Shown: positions 8,316-17,250, counted from the stretch's first letter. The stretch: 64,000 nt of DNA from Oscillospiraceae bacterium (GCA_015068035.1 SVLI01000002.1:186001-250000), one strand, 5' to 3'. Translations and numbers: made by a program. The notes: generated from the sequence alone by a model not told the origin.

Positions 8316-8387
8316 ATAATATCCGCTCCTTCCCGGAACAGGTGATCTGTCTTCGGTATATGAGGGAACGGAAAAGTAAACATTCAA

Positions 8388-8427
8388 AAAAGCACTACTC
8401 CGCGTCTCGGAGTAGTGCTTTCTTTTT
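8388..8427. terminator. Second bidirectional terminator
   Basis: A 14-bp stem AAAGCACTACTCCG and its complement, loop CGTCT, then TCTTTTT. It lies downstream of the minus-strand ferredoxin protein and could serve either side. The rest of 8199-8498 holds no gene. Confidence 0.75.
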
Positions 8428-8498
8428 ATCAAACGCGGTGGCCGTCCATGGCATTTTTCCTTGTCCCGGCCTTTACGGGGCACAAAGCCGCCTCATGT

Positions 8499-9311
8499 TC
8501 ATTTTTTATTCGGGATTTTATCCTCGCAGGGGATGCCGACCATGCACTTCGCGCAGTTGCCCTTCTTAAACTCCTGCATCAGCTCCCTGGTGTGGTCATT
8601 GCACTTTTTCAGGTTGCGCTTGTGCTCCAGCGTAATGGCCTCCATGGGGCACCGGCCGGTGCAGGCGCCGCACTGGGTGCAATACTCATAAGGATCTGTA
8701 TATGTTCTCTTGGTCGGCTCCATCTCGCAATCCAGCAGCAAGGTGACCATGGCGCCGCAGCAGCCCTTCTCCGTGATGATATGGCGATGGACGCCGAAGG
8801 TGCCCAGACCGGCAGCGTAAGCCACGTGTCTGGTCGACCATGCCACGGACCAGTGCAGATCTTCTTCGCCGTTTTCCACCGGGATCGTCGCGCCGGGGTG
8901 GTCCATGTTCCAGGTGGGATTGAACACCTTGATACCTTCCTTTTCCAGCGCAGCAATCATTTCGCGTGCAAAAGGCACCACGACTTTCGCGTGATCCCCA
9001 TAACCGCAGGTCCACGCCTCGCTCATGAGCGCCGTGGAAGCGCGGTGTCTTTTTCTAACTTCCTCTGAGAAGGAAAAATAAAACACTACGACGGTTTTCG
9101 CCTCAGGCATCCAATCTTTGGGGCACATGAAGTGTTCACCGATCACTTCAGGATCCCGGAAAGTCTCGAAGATCGGATCGTCCGCAGCCGCGAATCCGTA
9201 GATGGGCGCATCCAGAATCGGCAAGGTCACATTTTCCTCGGGGAGATGGGTCTGGTTTTCCAAACCGTCAAAAACCTCTCTAACAATGTCCGCAAATCGT
9301 TGATTGTCCAT
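8499..9311 (-). CDS. QueG-like 4Fe-4S protein (epoxyqueuosine reductase-related)
   Basis: The protein (270 residues) resembles the iron-sulfur half of the epoxyqueuosine reductase/reductive dehalogenase group. A conserved N-terminal region contains WMPEAKTVVVFYFSFS and YAAGLGTFGVHRHIITEKG. It is followed by a ferredoxin-type cluster CTQCGACTGRCP and a second set ending in CAKCMVGIPC. It lacks the C-terminal HEAT-repeat part of true QueG, so epoxyqueuosine reduction is not assured; many gut Firmicutes carry such short homologues of unknown role. The start is ATG 9311 with GAGAGGAAA upstream. It is monocistronic. Confidence 0.6.
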   Translation of the reverse strand: MDNQRFADIVREVFDGLENQTHLPEENVTLPILDAPIYGFAAADDPIFETFRDPEVIGEHFMCPKDWMPEAKTVVVFYFSFSEEVRKRHRASTALMSEAWTCGYGDHAKVVVPFAREMIAALEKEGIKVFNPTWNMDHPGATIPVENGEEDLHWSVAWSTRHVAYAAGLGTFGVHRHIITEKGCCGAMVTLLLDCEMEPTKRTYTDPYEYCTQCGACTGRCPMEAITLEHKRNLKKCNDHTRELMQEFKKGNCAKCMVGIPCEDKIPNKK

Positions 9312-9431
9312 TATTTCCTCTCTTTCCCACACACCGGGCGACGGGCGTCCGGTCAGGTGTTTTAATCTTTCCGGATATTAAGTCCATACAACTTATTTTT
9401 ATTATATCAGCAATATGATCAAATTTCTATA

Positions 9432-9692
9432 TCAAAATAAAACAATCATCCACTTCGATTCACATCTCGCAAAACCATTCGCCTTTCCGCCCTCCCGGTA
9501 CTCAACGAGGACGGAAACGATCTTATAGCCGGAGAAGACAAACACCAAAACAAATATTACAAACAATATTCCGATGCAAGTTTTTTCACCGGATCGTTCT
9601 CCTTGAGTTTCTGCGTTTATCCGAAAAATGTGGGGTTTATTTGCCTCCAAACGGGCGCGAATTTCAAAGCCGCGCCGGATTCGAGCCGCCAA
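9432..9692 (-). pseudogene. Possible remnant of a class B sortase N-terminus
   Basis: An 86-codon frame contains a signal-anchor-like segment, IGILFVIFVLVFVFSGYKIV, followed by SVLVEYREGGKA. Class B sortases commonly begin with a transmembrane segment followed by FSGYK and a charged helix. The frame ends soon after and no catalytic sortase domain follows on any frame. No convincing ribosome site fits its first codon, and the CoA-disulfide reductase promoter overlaps its start. It is therefore called a decayed fragment; a chance hydrophobic frame is the alternative. Otherwise 9312-9763 is empty. Confidence 0.35.
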
Positions 9693-9695
9693 GCC

Positions 9696-9724
9696 TTTAC
9701 TTTTGGTGAAATTCCCGTTATACT
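9696..9724 (+). promoter_or_regulatory. Promoter of the CoA-disulfide reductase gene
   Basis: -35 TTTACT (9696-9701), 17-base spacer, -10 TATACT (9719-9724), 40 bases before the start codon. Confidence 0.7.
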
Positions 9725-9763
9725 GTCCTTAGCAATTCCATTCACACAGAGGAGGAATACAAC

Positions 9764-11455
9764 ATGAAAGTTATTATCGTTGGCGGCGTTGCGGGCGGCG
9801 CGACTGCTGCTGCCAGAATACGTCGACTGGACGAACAGGCCGAGATCATCGTCTTTGAGCGTTCCGGCTTTATTTCCTATGCCAACTGCGGTCTGCCGTA
9901 CTACATCGGCGGCGTGATCGACGACGAGGAGGAGCTGACGCTGCAGACGCCCGAGAGCTTTTACAGCCGTTTCCACGTGGACATGCGCGTGCATCATGAG
10001 GTGACGGCGATCTGCCCGGAAACCAAGCGCGTGACGGTTAAGAACCTCGAAACGGGCGAAGTTTTTGAGGAGAGCTATGACAAGCTGCTTCTCTCCCCCG
10101 GCGCAAAGCCGACGCAGCCGCCGCTCCCCGGCATCGACTCGAAAAAGCTCTTCACGCTGCGCACGGTGGAAGACACGATGCGCATCAAGGCCTATATTGA
10201 CGAAAAGCATCCCCGTTCCGCCGCCATCGCGGGCGGCGGCTTCATCGGGCTGGAGATCGCGGAAAACCTGCGCGGGCTCGGCATGGAGGTCACGATCATT
10301 GAGGGGCTCAATCAGCTCATGGCGCCCTTTGATGCGGACATGGCGGCCTTTATCCACGCGGAAGTGCGCGCGCAGGGCGTCGGCATGGTTCTGGGCCGCA
10401 TGGTCGCGGGCTTCCAGGAGACGGAAGACGGCGTCGATGTGCTGCTGCAGGATGCTCCGGCCGTGCATGCGGACATGGTCATCCTCGCCATCGGCGTAAC
10501 GCCGGACACCGCGCTTGCCAAGCAGACGGGCCTCGAGTGCGGCGTCAAGGGCAGCATCGTGGTTAACGACCGCATGGAGACCTCCATCCCAGACATCTAT
10601 GCCGTGGGCGACGCCGTGCAGGTGCAGCATTTCGTCACCGGCGCGCTCGCGCCGATTTCGCTGGCAGGTCCGGCGAACAAGCAGGGGCGCATCGCCGCGG
10701 ACAACATCTGCGGCGGAGACAGACGCTTCCCCGGCGCGCAGGGCAGCTCCGTCATCCGGATTTTTGACCTGACGGCGGCCAGCACCGGCATCAACGAGAG
10801 AACCGCGAAAGCCGCAGGCCTGCAGACGGATAAGGTCATTCTCTCCCCCGGCAGCCACGCGGGCTACTATCCGGGTGCAAAGACCATGACCATGAAGGTG
10901 GTCTTTGAGAAAGAAACCTATCGGCTGCTCGGCGCGCAGATCATCGGCTATGAGGGCGTGGACAAGCGCATCGACGTTTTGGCCACGGCCATCCGCGCCG
11001 GCATGAAGGCGACGGAGCTGCAGGATCTGGATCTCGCCTATGCCCCGCCCTATTCCTCGGCCAAGGATCCGGTCAACATGGCGGGTTACATCATCGACAA
11101 CCTCGCCACCGGCGTTGTCAAGCAGTGGTTTGTGGAAGATGTGGATACGCTTCCGCGCGACGGCAGCGTCACGCTGCTGGACACCCGCACCGTGGAAGAG
11201 TACGAAGCCGGCCACGCACCCGACCTGATCAACATCCCGGTGGACGAGCTGCGCGAGCGCATCGGCGAGCTCGAGCCCGGCAAGCCGGTCTACGTCATGT
11301 GCCAGAGCGGCATCCGCAGCTACATCGCCACGCGCATCCTCCGCGGCCACGGCTTTGACTGCTATAACTTTGCCGGCGGCTATCGCTTCTATGCCGCGGT
11401 GAAGAACGACCAGCGCCTCGTCGAGCAGGCCACCGCCTGCGGCATGGATCGCTAA
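9764..11455 (+). CDS. CoA-disulfide reductase with C-terminal rhodanese domain
   Basis: This 563-residue flavoenzyme reduces CoA disulfide, polysulfide or persulfide with NAD(P)H. The N-terminal FAD loop is IIVGGVAGGATAAARIRRL. The single redox cysteine C42 in SYANCGLPYYIGG is the CoADR/NADH oxidase signature. A second nucleotide loop AGGGFIGLEIAENL and the second FAD motif DIYAVGDAV follow. Residues from about 455 form a rhodanese domain, with catalytic C513 in YVMCQSGIRS. The fusion points to sulfane sulfur transfer. A ribosome site (GAGGAGG) precedes the ATG. It is monocistronic with its own promoter and terminator. Confidence 0.9.
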   Translation: MKVIIVGGVAGGATAAARIRRLDEQAEIIVFERSGFISYANCGLPYYIGGVIDDEEELTLQTPESFYSRFHVDMRVHHEVTAICPETKRVTVKNLETGEVFEESYDKLLLSPGAKPTQPPLPGIDSKKLFTLRTVEDTMRIKAYIDEKHPRSAAIAGGGFIGLEIAENLRGLGMEVTIIEGLNQLMAPFDADMAAFIHAEVRAQGVGMVLGRMVAGFQETEDGVDVLLQDAPAVHADMVILAIGVTPDTALAKQTGLECGVKGSIVVNDRMETSIPDIYAVGDAVQVQHFVTGALAPISLAGPANKQGRIAADNICGGDRRFPGAQGSSVIRIFDLTAASTGINERTAKAAGLQTDKVILSPGSHAGYYPGAKTMTMKVVFEKETYRLLGAQIIGYEGVDKRIDVLATAIRAGMKATELQDLDLAYAPPYSSAKDPVNMAGYIIDNLATGVVKQWFVEDVDTLPRDGSVTLLDTRTVEEYEAGHAPDLINIPVDELRERIGELEPGKPVYVMCQSGIRSYIATRILRGHGFDCYNFAGGYRFYAAVKNDQRLVEQATACGMDR

Positions 11456-11529
11456 ACACCGGCGATTTGCGCACCCCCATGCGAAAATCCGACCTCCCAA
11501 AGGGATCTTTTCGCAAACCGTGCAAATAT

Positions 11530-11566
11530 AAAGACAGCGCAGCTTGAAGCTGCGCTGTCTTTTTTA
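11530..11566 (+). terminator. Terminator of the CoA-disulfide reductase gene
   Basis: Stem AAAGACAGCGCAGC with its complement, 5-base loop, and a run of T. Confidence 0.85.
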
Positions 11567-11641
11567 TGAGATTTTTCAGAATACAGCCCCACCGTCCGTT
11601 CCCCGCTTCCATTCCCTACCACCTCTCCCTACCATTTTCCC

Positions 11642-11711
11642 GCCGTCTCTCCCCCGCCGTCTCTCCCCCGCCGTCTCTCCCCTGCCGTCTCTCCCCCGTT
11701 GTCTCTCCCCC
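11642..11711. repeat. Five tandem copies of a 14-base unit
   Basis: The unit GCCGTCTCTCCCCC is repeated five times: copies 1, 2 and 4 are identical, copy 3 ends in T and copy 5 begins GTT. One strand is almost pure pyrimidine. It sits just upstream of the padR promoter in the non-coding gap 11456-11789. Confidence 0.85.
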
Positions 11712-11736
11712 GCCGCCATAATTTTTCCAAAAGCTA

Positions 11737-11765
11737 TTGACAAAGCTTATACCTCGTGTTACGAT
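11737..11765 (+). promoter_or_regulatory. Promoter of the padR operon
   Basis: Consensus -35 TTGACA (11737-11742), 17-base spacer, -10 TACGAT (11760-11765). The GTG start lies 24 bases further on. Confidence 0.75.
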
Positions 11766-11789
11766 GTATTCCACGAAAGGAGGTATAGT

Positions 11790-12113
11790 GTGGATATTCA
11801 GTTGAAGCGTGGCCTTTTGGACGTCTGCGTTCTGGCCGCGATCAAAAGCGAAGATTCATACGGCTATAAGATCATAAAAGACATGAAGCCGTATATTGAA
11901 CTTTCCGAATCGACTTTATATACCATTCTCAAGCGCCTGGAAACGGCCAACATGCTCACAGTTCGCACCGCCGAGCACGGCGGCAGACTTCGGAAGTATT
12001 ACCACATCACCGAAGACGGCCTGCAGCGCATAGAGGATTTCAAAACCGAGTGGAAAGAGATTTTGTCTATCTATCAATTTGTAACAAAGGGGGATGAGGA
12101 CAGCCATGCGTAA
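11790..12113 (+). CDS. PadR-family transcriptional regulator
   Basis: A 107-residue winged-helix regulator. LKRGLLDVCVLAAIKSEDSY, YGYKIIKDM, SESTLYTILKRLE and a wing rich in charged residues followed by YYHITEDGLQRI are all characteristic. The start is GTG 11790, with AAAGGAGG six bases before it; the upstream frame is the repeat-rich gap. The stop overlaps the next gene by 8 bases, so regulator and membrane proteins are translationally linked. The usual model is a repressor of its own operon relieved by an unknown membrane stress or ligand. Confidence 0.9.
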   Translation: MDIQLKRGLLDVCVLAAIKSEDSYGYKIIKDMKPYIELSESTLYTILKRLETANMLTVRTAEHGGRLRKYYHITEDGLQRIEDFKTEWKEILSIYQFVTKGDEDSHA

Positions 12114-12705
12114 ACAGGAATTTCTTGCGCAGCTGCGCAAAGCTTTATCCGGATTGCCGCAGGATGAAATCGAAGAACGCCTGACGTTTTACGGCGAAAT
12201 GATTGACGACCGGATGGAAGAGGGTCTTTCGGAGGAGGACGCGGTTTCGGCAGTAGGTTCTGTTGATGAAATCGTCGAACAGGTACTTGCAGAAATTCCT
12301 CTGGTGAAAATCGCAAAGGCAAGAATCCGGCCGAAGAAGCGGAAAAGCGCCGGCACGACCGTGCTTTTGGTCGTCGGCTCTCCCATATGGGGCTCCCTCG
12401 CAATCGCCGCCGCGGCTGTCATTTTCTCGCTTTACGTTTCGCTGTGGGCTGTGATTGTTTCCCTGTGGGCAGTTTTTGTGTCGCTGGCCGCATGCGCGCT
12501 TGCCGGAGTTCTTGCCTGCGTCATTTTCGCAGCAGGCGGTAACGGCGCTGCGGGACTCGCCATGCTCGCGGCTGGCCTTATTTGCGCAGGACTCGCCATC
12601 TTTATGTTCTACGGCTGCAGGGCCGCAACAAAAGGCGCTCTGGTTCTCACAAAGAAGATGGCAATATGGATCAAGAGCCTCTTTATCAGAAAGGAGGAAG
12701 CATAA
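12106..12705 (+). CDS. DUF1700 membrane protein
   Basis: A 199-residue protein whose first 80 residues match the DUF1700 head (MRKQEFLAQLRKALSGLP, FYGEMIDDRMEEG, VGSVDEIVEQV), followed by several hydrophobic helices. The family is nearly always encoded between a PadR regulator and a DUF4097 protein, as here. Its function is unknown; a sensing or adaptor role at the membrane is a guess from context. The ATG at 12106 was chosen over 12094 because it matches the family start and overlaps the padR stop. Confidence 0.85.
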   Translation: MRKQEFLAQLRKALSGLPQDEIEERLTFYGEMIDDRMEEGLSEEDAVSAVGSVDEIVEQVLAEIPLVKIAKARIRPKKRKSAGTTVLLVVGSPIWGSLAIAAAAVIFSLYVSLWAVIVSLWAVFVSLAACALAGVLACVIFAAGGNGAAGLAMLAAGLICAGLAIFMFYGCRAATKGALVLTKKMAIWIKSLFIRKEEA

Positions 12706-13673
12706 TGAAAAAGGCAACGAAAGTGTGGCTTATCACAGCCGCTGCACTTGTGCTGATCGGCTGCGTCCTCTTTGCAGGCGTGGCTGCATTGCTCAAATGG
12801 GATTTCACAAAGCTGGCAACGGTCCAGTACGAAACAAATACGCATGAAATCAGCGAAGCGTTTGACTGCATCTCCATAAATTCCGACACTGCAGACATCG
12901 AGTTTGTGCTTTCCGAAAGCGGGAACTGCGAAGTGGTGTGTTTCGATGAGGAAAACCTCAGGCATTCCGTTTCCGTGGAAGACGGCACGCTCACCATCGA
13001 GCTGATCGATGAACGTTCTGTGATGGATCATGTGAATATCGGCATAGGTGTCGGCTCATCCCGGATCACGGTTTATCTGCCGAAAACGGAATACACTTCG
13101 CTTCTCATCCGCGAGAGCACCGGATATATCGAAATGCCTGCAGATTTCTCATTCAAAGATGTCGATATTTCTTTGAGTACAGGTGATGTTGATTTTGGGG
13201 CATCCGCTTCCGGGCTGCTGAAAATCAGAACCAGCACCGGACAGATTCACGCGCAAAACCTCTCCGCCGGCGAACTCGACCTTACGGCCTCCACAGGCAA
13301 TGTGACGGTTTCGGGCGTAAGCTGCGAGGGCGATGTGCGCGTTCATGTGACAACAGGCAAAGTAAATCTGACGGACCTTGCATGCAAAAATGTGATCACA
13401 AGCGGAAATACGGGCGACATTTTTATGAAGAACGTGCTTGCCTCCGAAACGTTTTCCATTGAGCGCAGCACCGGCGACGTGGCGTTTGACGCCTGCGACG
13501 CCGCTGAGATTTTCGTGACAACGGATACAGGCGATGTTTCGGGCACGCTGCTTTCGGACAAGGTGTTTCTCACGCGAACCGACACCGGCGATGTCGATGT
13601 TCCAAAAACCATAACCGGCGGCAGGTGCGAAATCACCACCGACACGGGAGATATTCGGCTTCGCCTTGCGTGA
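12705..13673 (+). CDS. DUF4097 beta-repeat surface protein
   Basis: This 322-residue protein starts with an N-terminal membrane segment (VWLITAAALVLIGCVLFAG), which may be a signal peptide with a lipoprotein-like cysteine in IGC. The exported part is built of short repeats with TGDV/TGDI turns, the pattern of DUF4097 beta-helix proteins. It begins at ATG 12705, sharing one base with the preceding stop (TAATG), with AGGAGG in the end of the upstream gene. It is the last gene of the padR operon. Its molecular role is unknown. Confidence 0.85.
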   Translation: MKKATKVWLITAAALVLIGCVLFAGVAALLKWDFTKLATVQYETNTHEISEAFDCISINSDTADIEFVLSESGNCEVVCFDEENLRHSVSVEDGTLTIELIDERSVMDHVNIGIGVGSSRITVYLPKTEYTSLLIRESTGYIEMPADFSFKDVDISLSTGDVDFGASASGLLKIRTSTGQIHAQNLSAGELDLTASTGNVTVSGVSCEGDVRVHVTTGKVNLTDLACKNVITSGNTGDIFMKNVLASETFSIERSTGDVAFDACDAAEIFVTTDTGDVSGTLLSDKVFLTRTDTGDVDVPKTITGGRCEITTDTGDIRLRLA

Positions 13674-13760
13674 CGTCCACAGCCGGAAAGTACGCGTCGG
13701 ATTCCCAATTCCGCTATCCGGCACGCAGCGCAAAAACCCGCGCACTACTTCCTTGAATAC

Positions 13761-13802
13761 AGAAAACCCGGCAGGCCATATCGGCCTGCCGGTTTTCTTT
13801 TC
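13761..13802. terminator. Terminator after the padR operon
   Basis: Stem AGAAAACC-GGCAGGCC with its complement (one bulged C) and a T-rich end. It lies between convergent units and could also close the minus-strand operon. Confidence 0.75.
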
Positions 13803-13890
13803 CGTTAGAATGATTCCGCGAACGGGCTTGCTGTTTTGCATTCCGTCCGCAAGCGCATGAAACAGGACTCCGCCGTTTTCAGACTCCCGC

Positions 13891-15060
13891 TCAGTCACGG
13901 AAGCAGCGGTAATAGACCTGCTCGCACTCTTCCACAGTCGTCGCGATCGGATTCGTCGCGCCGACGCCGTCCTCCAGCGCCGTGATCGCCATATCCGGCA
14001 CGCGCGCCTTATCCACGCCGACATCCTCCAGATACTTCGGAATGCCGATGCTGCGGAAGAAGGCCTCAACCGCCTCGATGCCCTTGATGGCAGCTTCCTC
14101 GGCGCTCAGGCCGCGGATGTCGCAGCCCATGGCCTCGGCCACGTCTGCATACTTCTCGGGGATGGCGCGCATGTTAAAGCGCATAACCTCCGGCAGCAGA
14201 ACGGCGTTTGCCACACCGTGCGGCACGCCGAAGTAGGCGCTGAGCTGATGCGCCATCTGATGGCAGAGACCGAGGTTGTTGATGTTGAAGGCAGCGCCGG
14301 CCATCATCGCGGCAAGCGCCATCTGCTCTCTCGCCTCCAGGTTCGAGCCGTCGGCATAGGCGATCGGCAGATACTTCACGACCATACGGATGCCGCCGAG
14401 CGCCTCGGCGTTGCCGATGCAGAAATCGACGAAGGAGGCATAGGCCTCGATGCAGTGGGTCAGCGCATCCGCGCCCGTTGCAGCGGTGATGTTCGCCGGC
14501 AGGCTGACCGTGGCCAGCGGGTCGAGAACCGCCGTGTTCGGCACGAGGTACGGGCTGAGAACGCCGAACTTGATGTGACGGCGCACGCCGGTGATGACGC
14601 TGACATTCGTCACCTCGGAGCCGGTGCCCGCGGTCGTGGGAACGGCGATAAAGGGCAGAAGCTTGTTTTCAATGCGCTCCGCGCCGCCGGTGTTGACGTT
14701 ATAGTCCTCGACGGTGCCGCCGTGGGTGTAGACCACGTTGGCCGCCTTTGCGCAGTCCATCGGGGAGCCGCCGCCGATCGCGATCATGACGTCGGGCTTG
14801 AACTTGTTCATCTCCTCAACGCCGTCCATGACCATCTCATCGGTCGGGTTGGCGCCGAGGCGCGTGAAGATCGCCAGCTCAATGCCGTCGCGCTTCATCT
14901 GCTCAATCGCCTCTGCGAACACCGGGATCTGCAGGATGTACTCGTCCGAAAAAACAACCGCGCGCTTTCCGCCGAATGCCTTGACTTCCGCGCCAAGCGT
15001 GTTGAGGGCGCCTTCGCCGGTCACGATTTTTCCGGGCCAGCCGCTGTAAGTCTGAACCAT
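13891..15060 (-). CDS. Iron-containing alcohol dehydrogenase
   Basis: This 389-residue group III alcohol dehydrogenase interconverts alcohols and aldehydes with NAD(P)H. Visible features are the nucleotide loop IGGGSPMDCAKA, the metal-site helix TGADALTHCIEAYAS and the histidine-rich segment GLCHQMAHQLSAYFGVPHG. It lies 139 bases downstream of xdhC on the same strand. Placed at the end of the molybdenum hydroxylase operon, it could supply or remove the aldehyde handled by that enzyme; this is inference from context. AGGAGG precedes the ATG. The substrate cannot be read from sequence. Confidence 0.9.
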   Translation of the reverse strand: MVQTYSGWPGKIVTGEGALNTLGAEVKAFGGKRAVVFSDEYILQIPVFAEAIEQMKRDGIELAIFTRLGANPTDEMVMDGVEEMNKFKPDVMIAIGGGSPMDCAKAANVVYTHGGTVEDYNVNTGGAERIENKLLPFIAVPTTAGTGSEVTNVSVITGVRRHIKFGVLSPYLVPNTAVLDPLATVSLPANITAATGADALTHCIEAYASFVDFCIGNAEALGGIRMVVKYLPIAYADGSNLEAREQMALAAMMAGAAFNINNLGLCHQMAHQLSAYFGVPHGVANAVLLPEVMRFNMRAIPEKYADVAEAMGCDIRGLSAEEAAIKGIEAVEAFFRSIGIPKYLEDVGVDKARVPDMAITALEDGVGATNPIATTVEECEQVYYRCFRD

Positions 15061-15199
15061 GATAACTACCTCCTGAATATTGGTTTATTAGCGTCCCACC
15101 CAAAGCCGGCAAACTCCGTCACCGCCGCGTTGTCGGCGCATGCGATAGCAAAACGACTCCGGATTTTCTCGCCCGACTCAAGTGGGAATAAGCACAATT

Positions 15200-16204
15200 T
15201 TATAAACCCGCGCGAACCTGAATGAGCTGCGCCGCGATGCTCACGGCGATCTCCTCCGGCGTCTGTGCGCCGATCTTCAGGCCAATGGGCGAAACGACAT
15301 TTTCAAAATCCGCCTCATCAAAGCCGAGCTCGAGCAGCTTTTCCTTCACCGTGCGCTGCTTTCGCTCCGATCCGATCACGCCGATATACCGCGCGCCGGT
15401 ATGCATCAGCTGCTTTTGCACGTCAAAATCGCTCTGATGCCCGCGCGTCATGATGCAGATATAGTCCGCCGCGCCGATTTCCTGCGCAAGCTGCGTCAGA
15501 TCGTTCATGTCCACAATGCGCGTTTCGTCAACGCCCGGGAAAAGCTCCCGCCGCGCGAATTCCGGCCTGTCTTCCAGAATCACGCAGCGAAACCCGATTT
15601 TGGCCAGCGCCGGAACCAGCGCCTGCGCCACATGTCCGCCGCCGAAGATGTAAACCCGGCCGGGTCGCAGCAAAAGCTCGCAATAATAGTTCTTGCCGCC
15701 GAGGGCAAGCTGTTTGGGCTTTGTGCCCAGACCGGCGATCACTTCCTCCGGCAGTTCCATGCCGAAAGCGCCGCTTTTTGCGCCGTAGATGCCCATTTTG
15801 CCGCTCTCCGTCTCGGTGATGAGCCAGAACTGCTCACCGGCAGCAAAGAGCGCCTCGATCTGCCGCAGCAGCGCAAGCGTCTCCTCATCGCCGGCCGGGA
15901 CATACTGAAAGCACACGTCCACATTCCCGCCGCAGACCATGCCGAGATCGGCAACCTCATTCGGATAGAGCCGGAATTTCTCCGTGAACGCGCCCTTTTC
16001 CTGCAGCGTCCGCGCTGCGAGGGCTTCCGAGCGGTGTTCCACCGCGCCGCCGCCGATCGTGCCGTGCTCCCGTCCTCTTTCCGTGACGAGCATCCGCGCG
16101 CCCGCGCCGCGGGGCACCGCGCCGTCGCTGGCCACAACCGTCACCAGAACCGCGTCCCGCCCCTCGGACAGGCATCTCTCTGTCGCTTTGAAAAGCTCTC
16201 TCAT
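15200..16204 (-). CDS. xdhC: XdhC/CoxI-family molybdenum-hydroxylase maturation factor
   Basis: A protein of 334 residues. The N-terminal part has the XdhC/CoxI signature (VTVVASDGAVPRGAGARMLV, GTIGGGAVEH) and the C-terminal part is a Rossmann domain (VYIFGGGHVAQALVPALAKIG). XdhC proteins bind the molybdenum cofactor, protect its sulfurated form and insert it into xanthine dehydrogenase-type enzymes. The start at 16204 follows AGGAG and leaves 14 bases to the AMP-ligase gene; a longer frame to 16306 overlaps that gene and is rejected. The neighbour to be matured is clearly the aldehyde oxidoreductase at 20863-23715. Confidence 0.88.
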   Translation of the reverse strand: MRELFKATERCLSEGRDAVLVTVVASDGAVPRGAGARMLVTERGREHGTIGGGAVEHRSEALAARTLQEKGAFTEKFRLYPNEVADLGMVCGGNVDVCFQYVPAGDEETLALLRQIEALFAAGEQFWLITETESGKMGIYGAKSGAFGMELPEEVIAGLGTKPKQLALGGKNYYCELLLRPGRVYIFGGGHVAQALVPALAKIGFRCVILEDRPEFARRELFPGVDETRIVDMNDLTQLAQEIGAADYICIMTRGHQSDFDVQKQLMHTGARYIGVIGSERKQRTVKEKLLELGFDEADFENVVSPIGLKIGAQTPEEIAVSIAAQLIQVRAGL

Positions 16205-16218
16205 GCTTTTCTGTCTCC

Positions 16219-17250
16219 TCAAAACCGAATCTCGCCCTCGCGGAGAAACTTTTTCCCCACCGGGCGTTCCTGCACGCGCTCCAGGCGCCGAATCGCGCTT
16301 CCGCACGCGCAGTTTCCCGGCAAAAACCGGCTTCTGTCTCCCGTGCGATAGCGGATGAAGGGCATCGCCTCCCGCCGAAGCGTGGTCACGACGATTTCCC
16401 CCATCTCGCCCGCAGGCAGAACGCGCCCCGTTTCCGGGTTGATGATCTCATAATACAGATCCGACTCCCAGACGTGGTAGCCGCCAATCTCTGTACAGCC
16501 CACCGCGCCGCCAAGCGCGGTCTCCGTCATGCCGTAATGTTCATTCACCCGGCAATGCCAGGTGTTTTCAATCGCGTCCACCGCGCGCTGCGGCACATAG
16601 GCCGCCGCGAGCAGAACGCTGCGAAGCTGCGCGCCAAGCGCCTCGGCAAAGCCCGTCTCCGCCGAGCGCAGCGCCGCTGCCGCCACCGCCTCCGCGGGGC
16701 CGACAATGCACTGCGTGCCGCTTTGCAGAATTTCCTGCGCCAGCGCGTCATAGCGCTCCGGCGTCGGGAAGCCGAAAACCGCAAGCGGTGAGCCGAGTTT
16801 CGCAAGCGCTTTGCTGAGCAGATCGTTGAGTGAGCCGGGGCTTTCGCCCGGAAACAAGCTCATCACCCGCTCGCCGGGCTCAATGAACTCCGCCATACCG
16901 TGCGCGAAATAGTCCACCGTCCGCTCCTGATCGCCCTGCGTGAAATAAATCCGCTTCGCTGCGCCCGTTGAGCCGCTGGTGCGCAGCGTAACGATGCGGT
17001 CCACCGCGTCCGGGGAAACGCAGAGCATCTCCCCGCCGCTTGCACGCAAATCGTCCGCTGTCATCAGCGGCAGCGCCTCAAATTCCGCCATATTCTCCGG
17101 CAGCGCGCCGGCAAGCCGAGAGGCATAGAAAGCGCTGTTTCTCTTTGCGTAGTCAATCACCTCGCGCAGGCGCGCCATGCGCCATGCGGCAACGGCGTCG
17201 GCCTCAAGCGCGGGCAGCCCCATCTCGCCGGCGATCCAGCTATCAAGCAT
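16219..17250 (-). CDS. AMP-dependent CoA ligase, phenylacetate-CoA ligase-like (DVU_1553-type)
   Basis: The protein (343 residues) is a short member of the adenylate-forming family. The P-loop is TLRTSGSTGAAK, then YGMTETALGG and the core motif YRTGDRSRFLPGNCACGS are present. It is shorter than phenylacetate-CoA ligase (about 430), and the small C-terminal swivel domain is largely missing. This suggests adenylation without normal thioester formation. It overlaps the methyltransferase gene by 8 bases. From memory, an orthologous set occurs in Desulfovibrio (DVU1551-DVU1559) beside an aldehyde oxidoreductase; I could not check this. The acyl substrate is unknown. Confidence 0.75.
   Translation of the reverse strand: MLDSWIAGEMGLPALEADAVAAWRMARLREVIDYAKRNSAFYASRLAGALPENMAEFEALPLMTADDLRASGGEMLCVSPDAVDRIVTLRTSGSTGAAKRIYFTQGDQERTVDYFAHGMAEFIEPGERVMSLFPGESPGSLNDLLSKALAKLGSPLAVFGFPTPERYDALAQEILQSGTQCIVGPAEAVAAAALRSAETGFAEALGAQLRSVLLAAAYVPQRAVDAIENTWHCRVNEHYGMTETALGGAVGCTEIGGYHVWESDLYYEIINPETGRVLPAGEMGEIVVTTLRREAMPFIRYRTGDRSRFLPGNCACGSAIRRLERVQERPVGKKFLREGEIRF

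Noticed and set aside
8499..9311. Firm assignment as QueG
   Set aside because: The C-terminal HEAT repeats of QueG are missing and the protein is short; only a QueG-like label is justified.
11642..11711. CRISPR-like array
   Set aside because: The copies are directly adjacent with no spacers and no cas genes are present; it is a plain tandem repeat.
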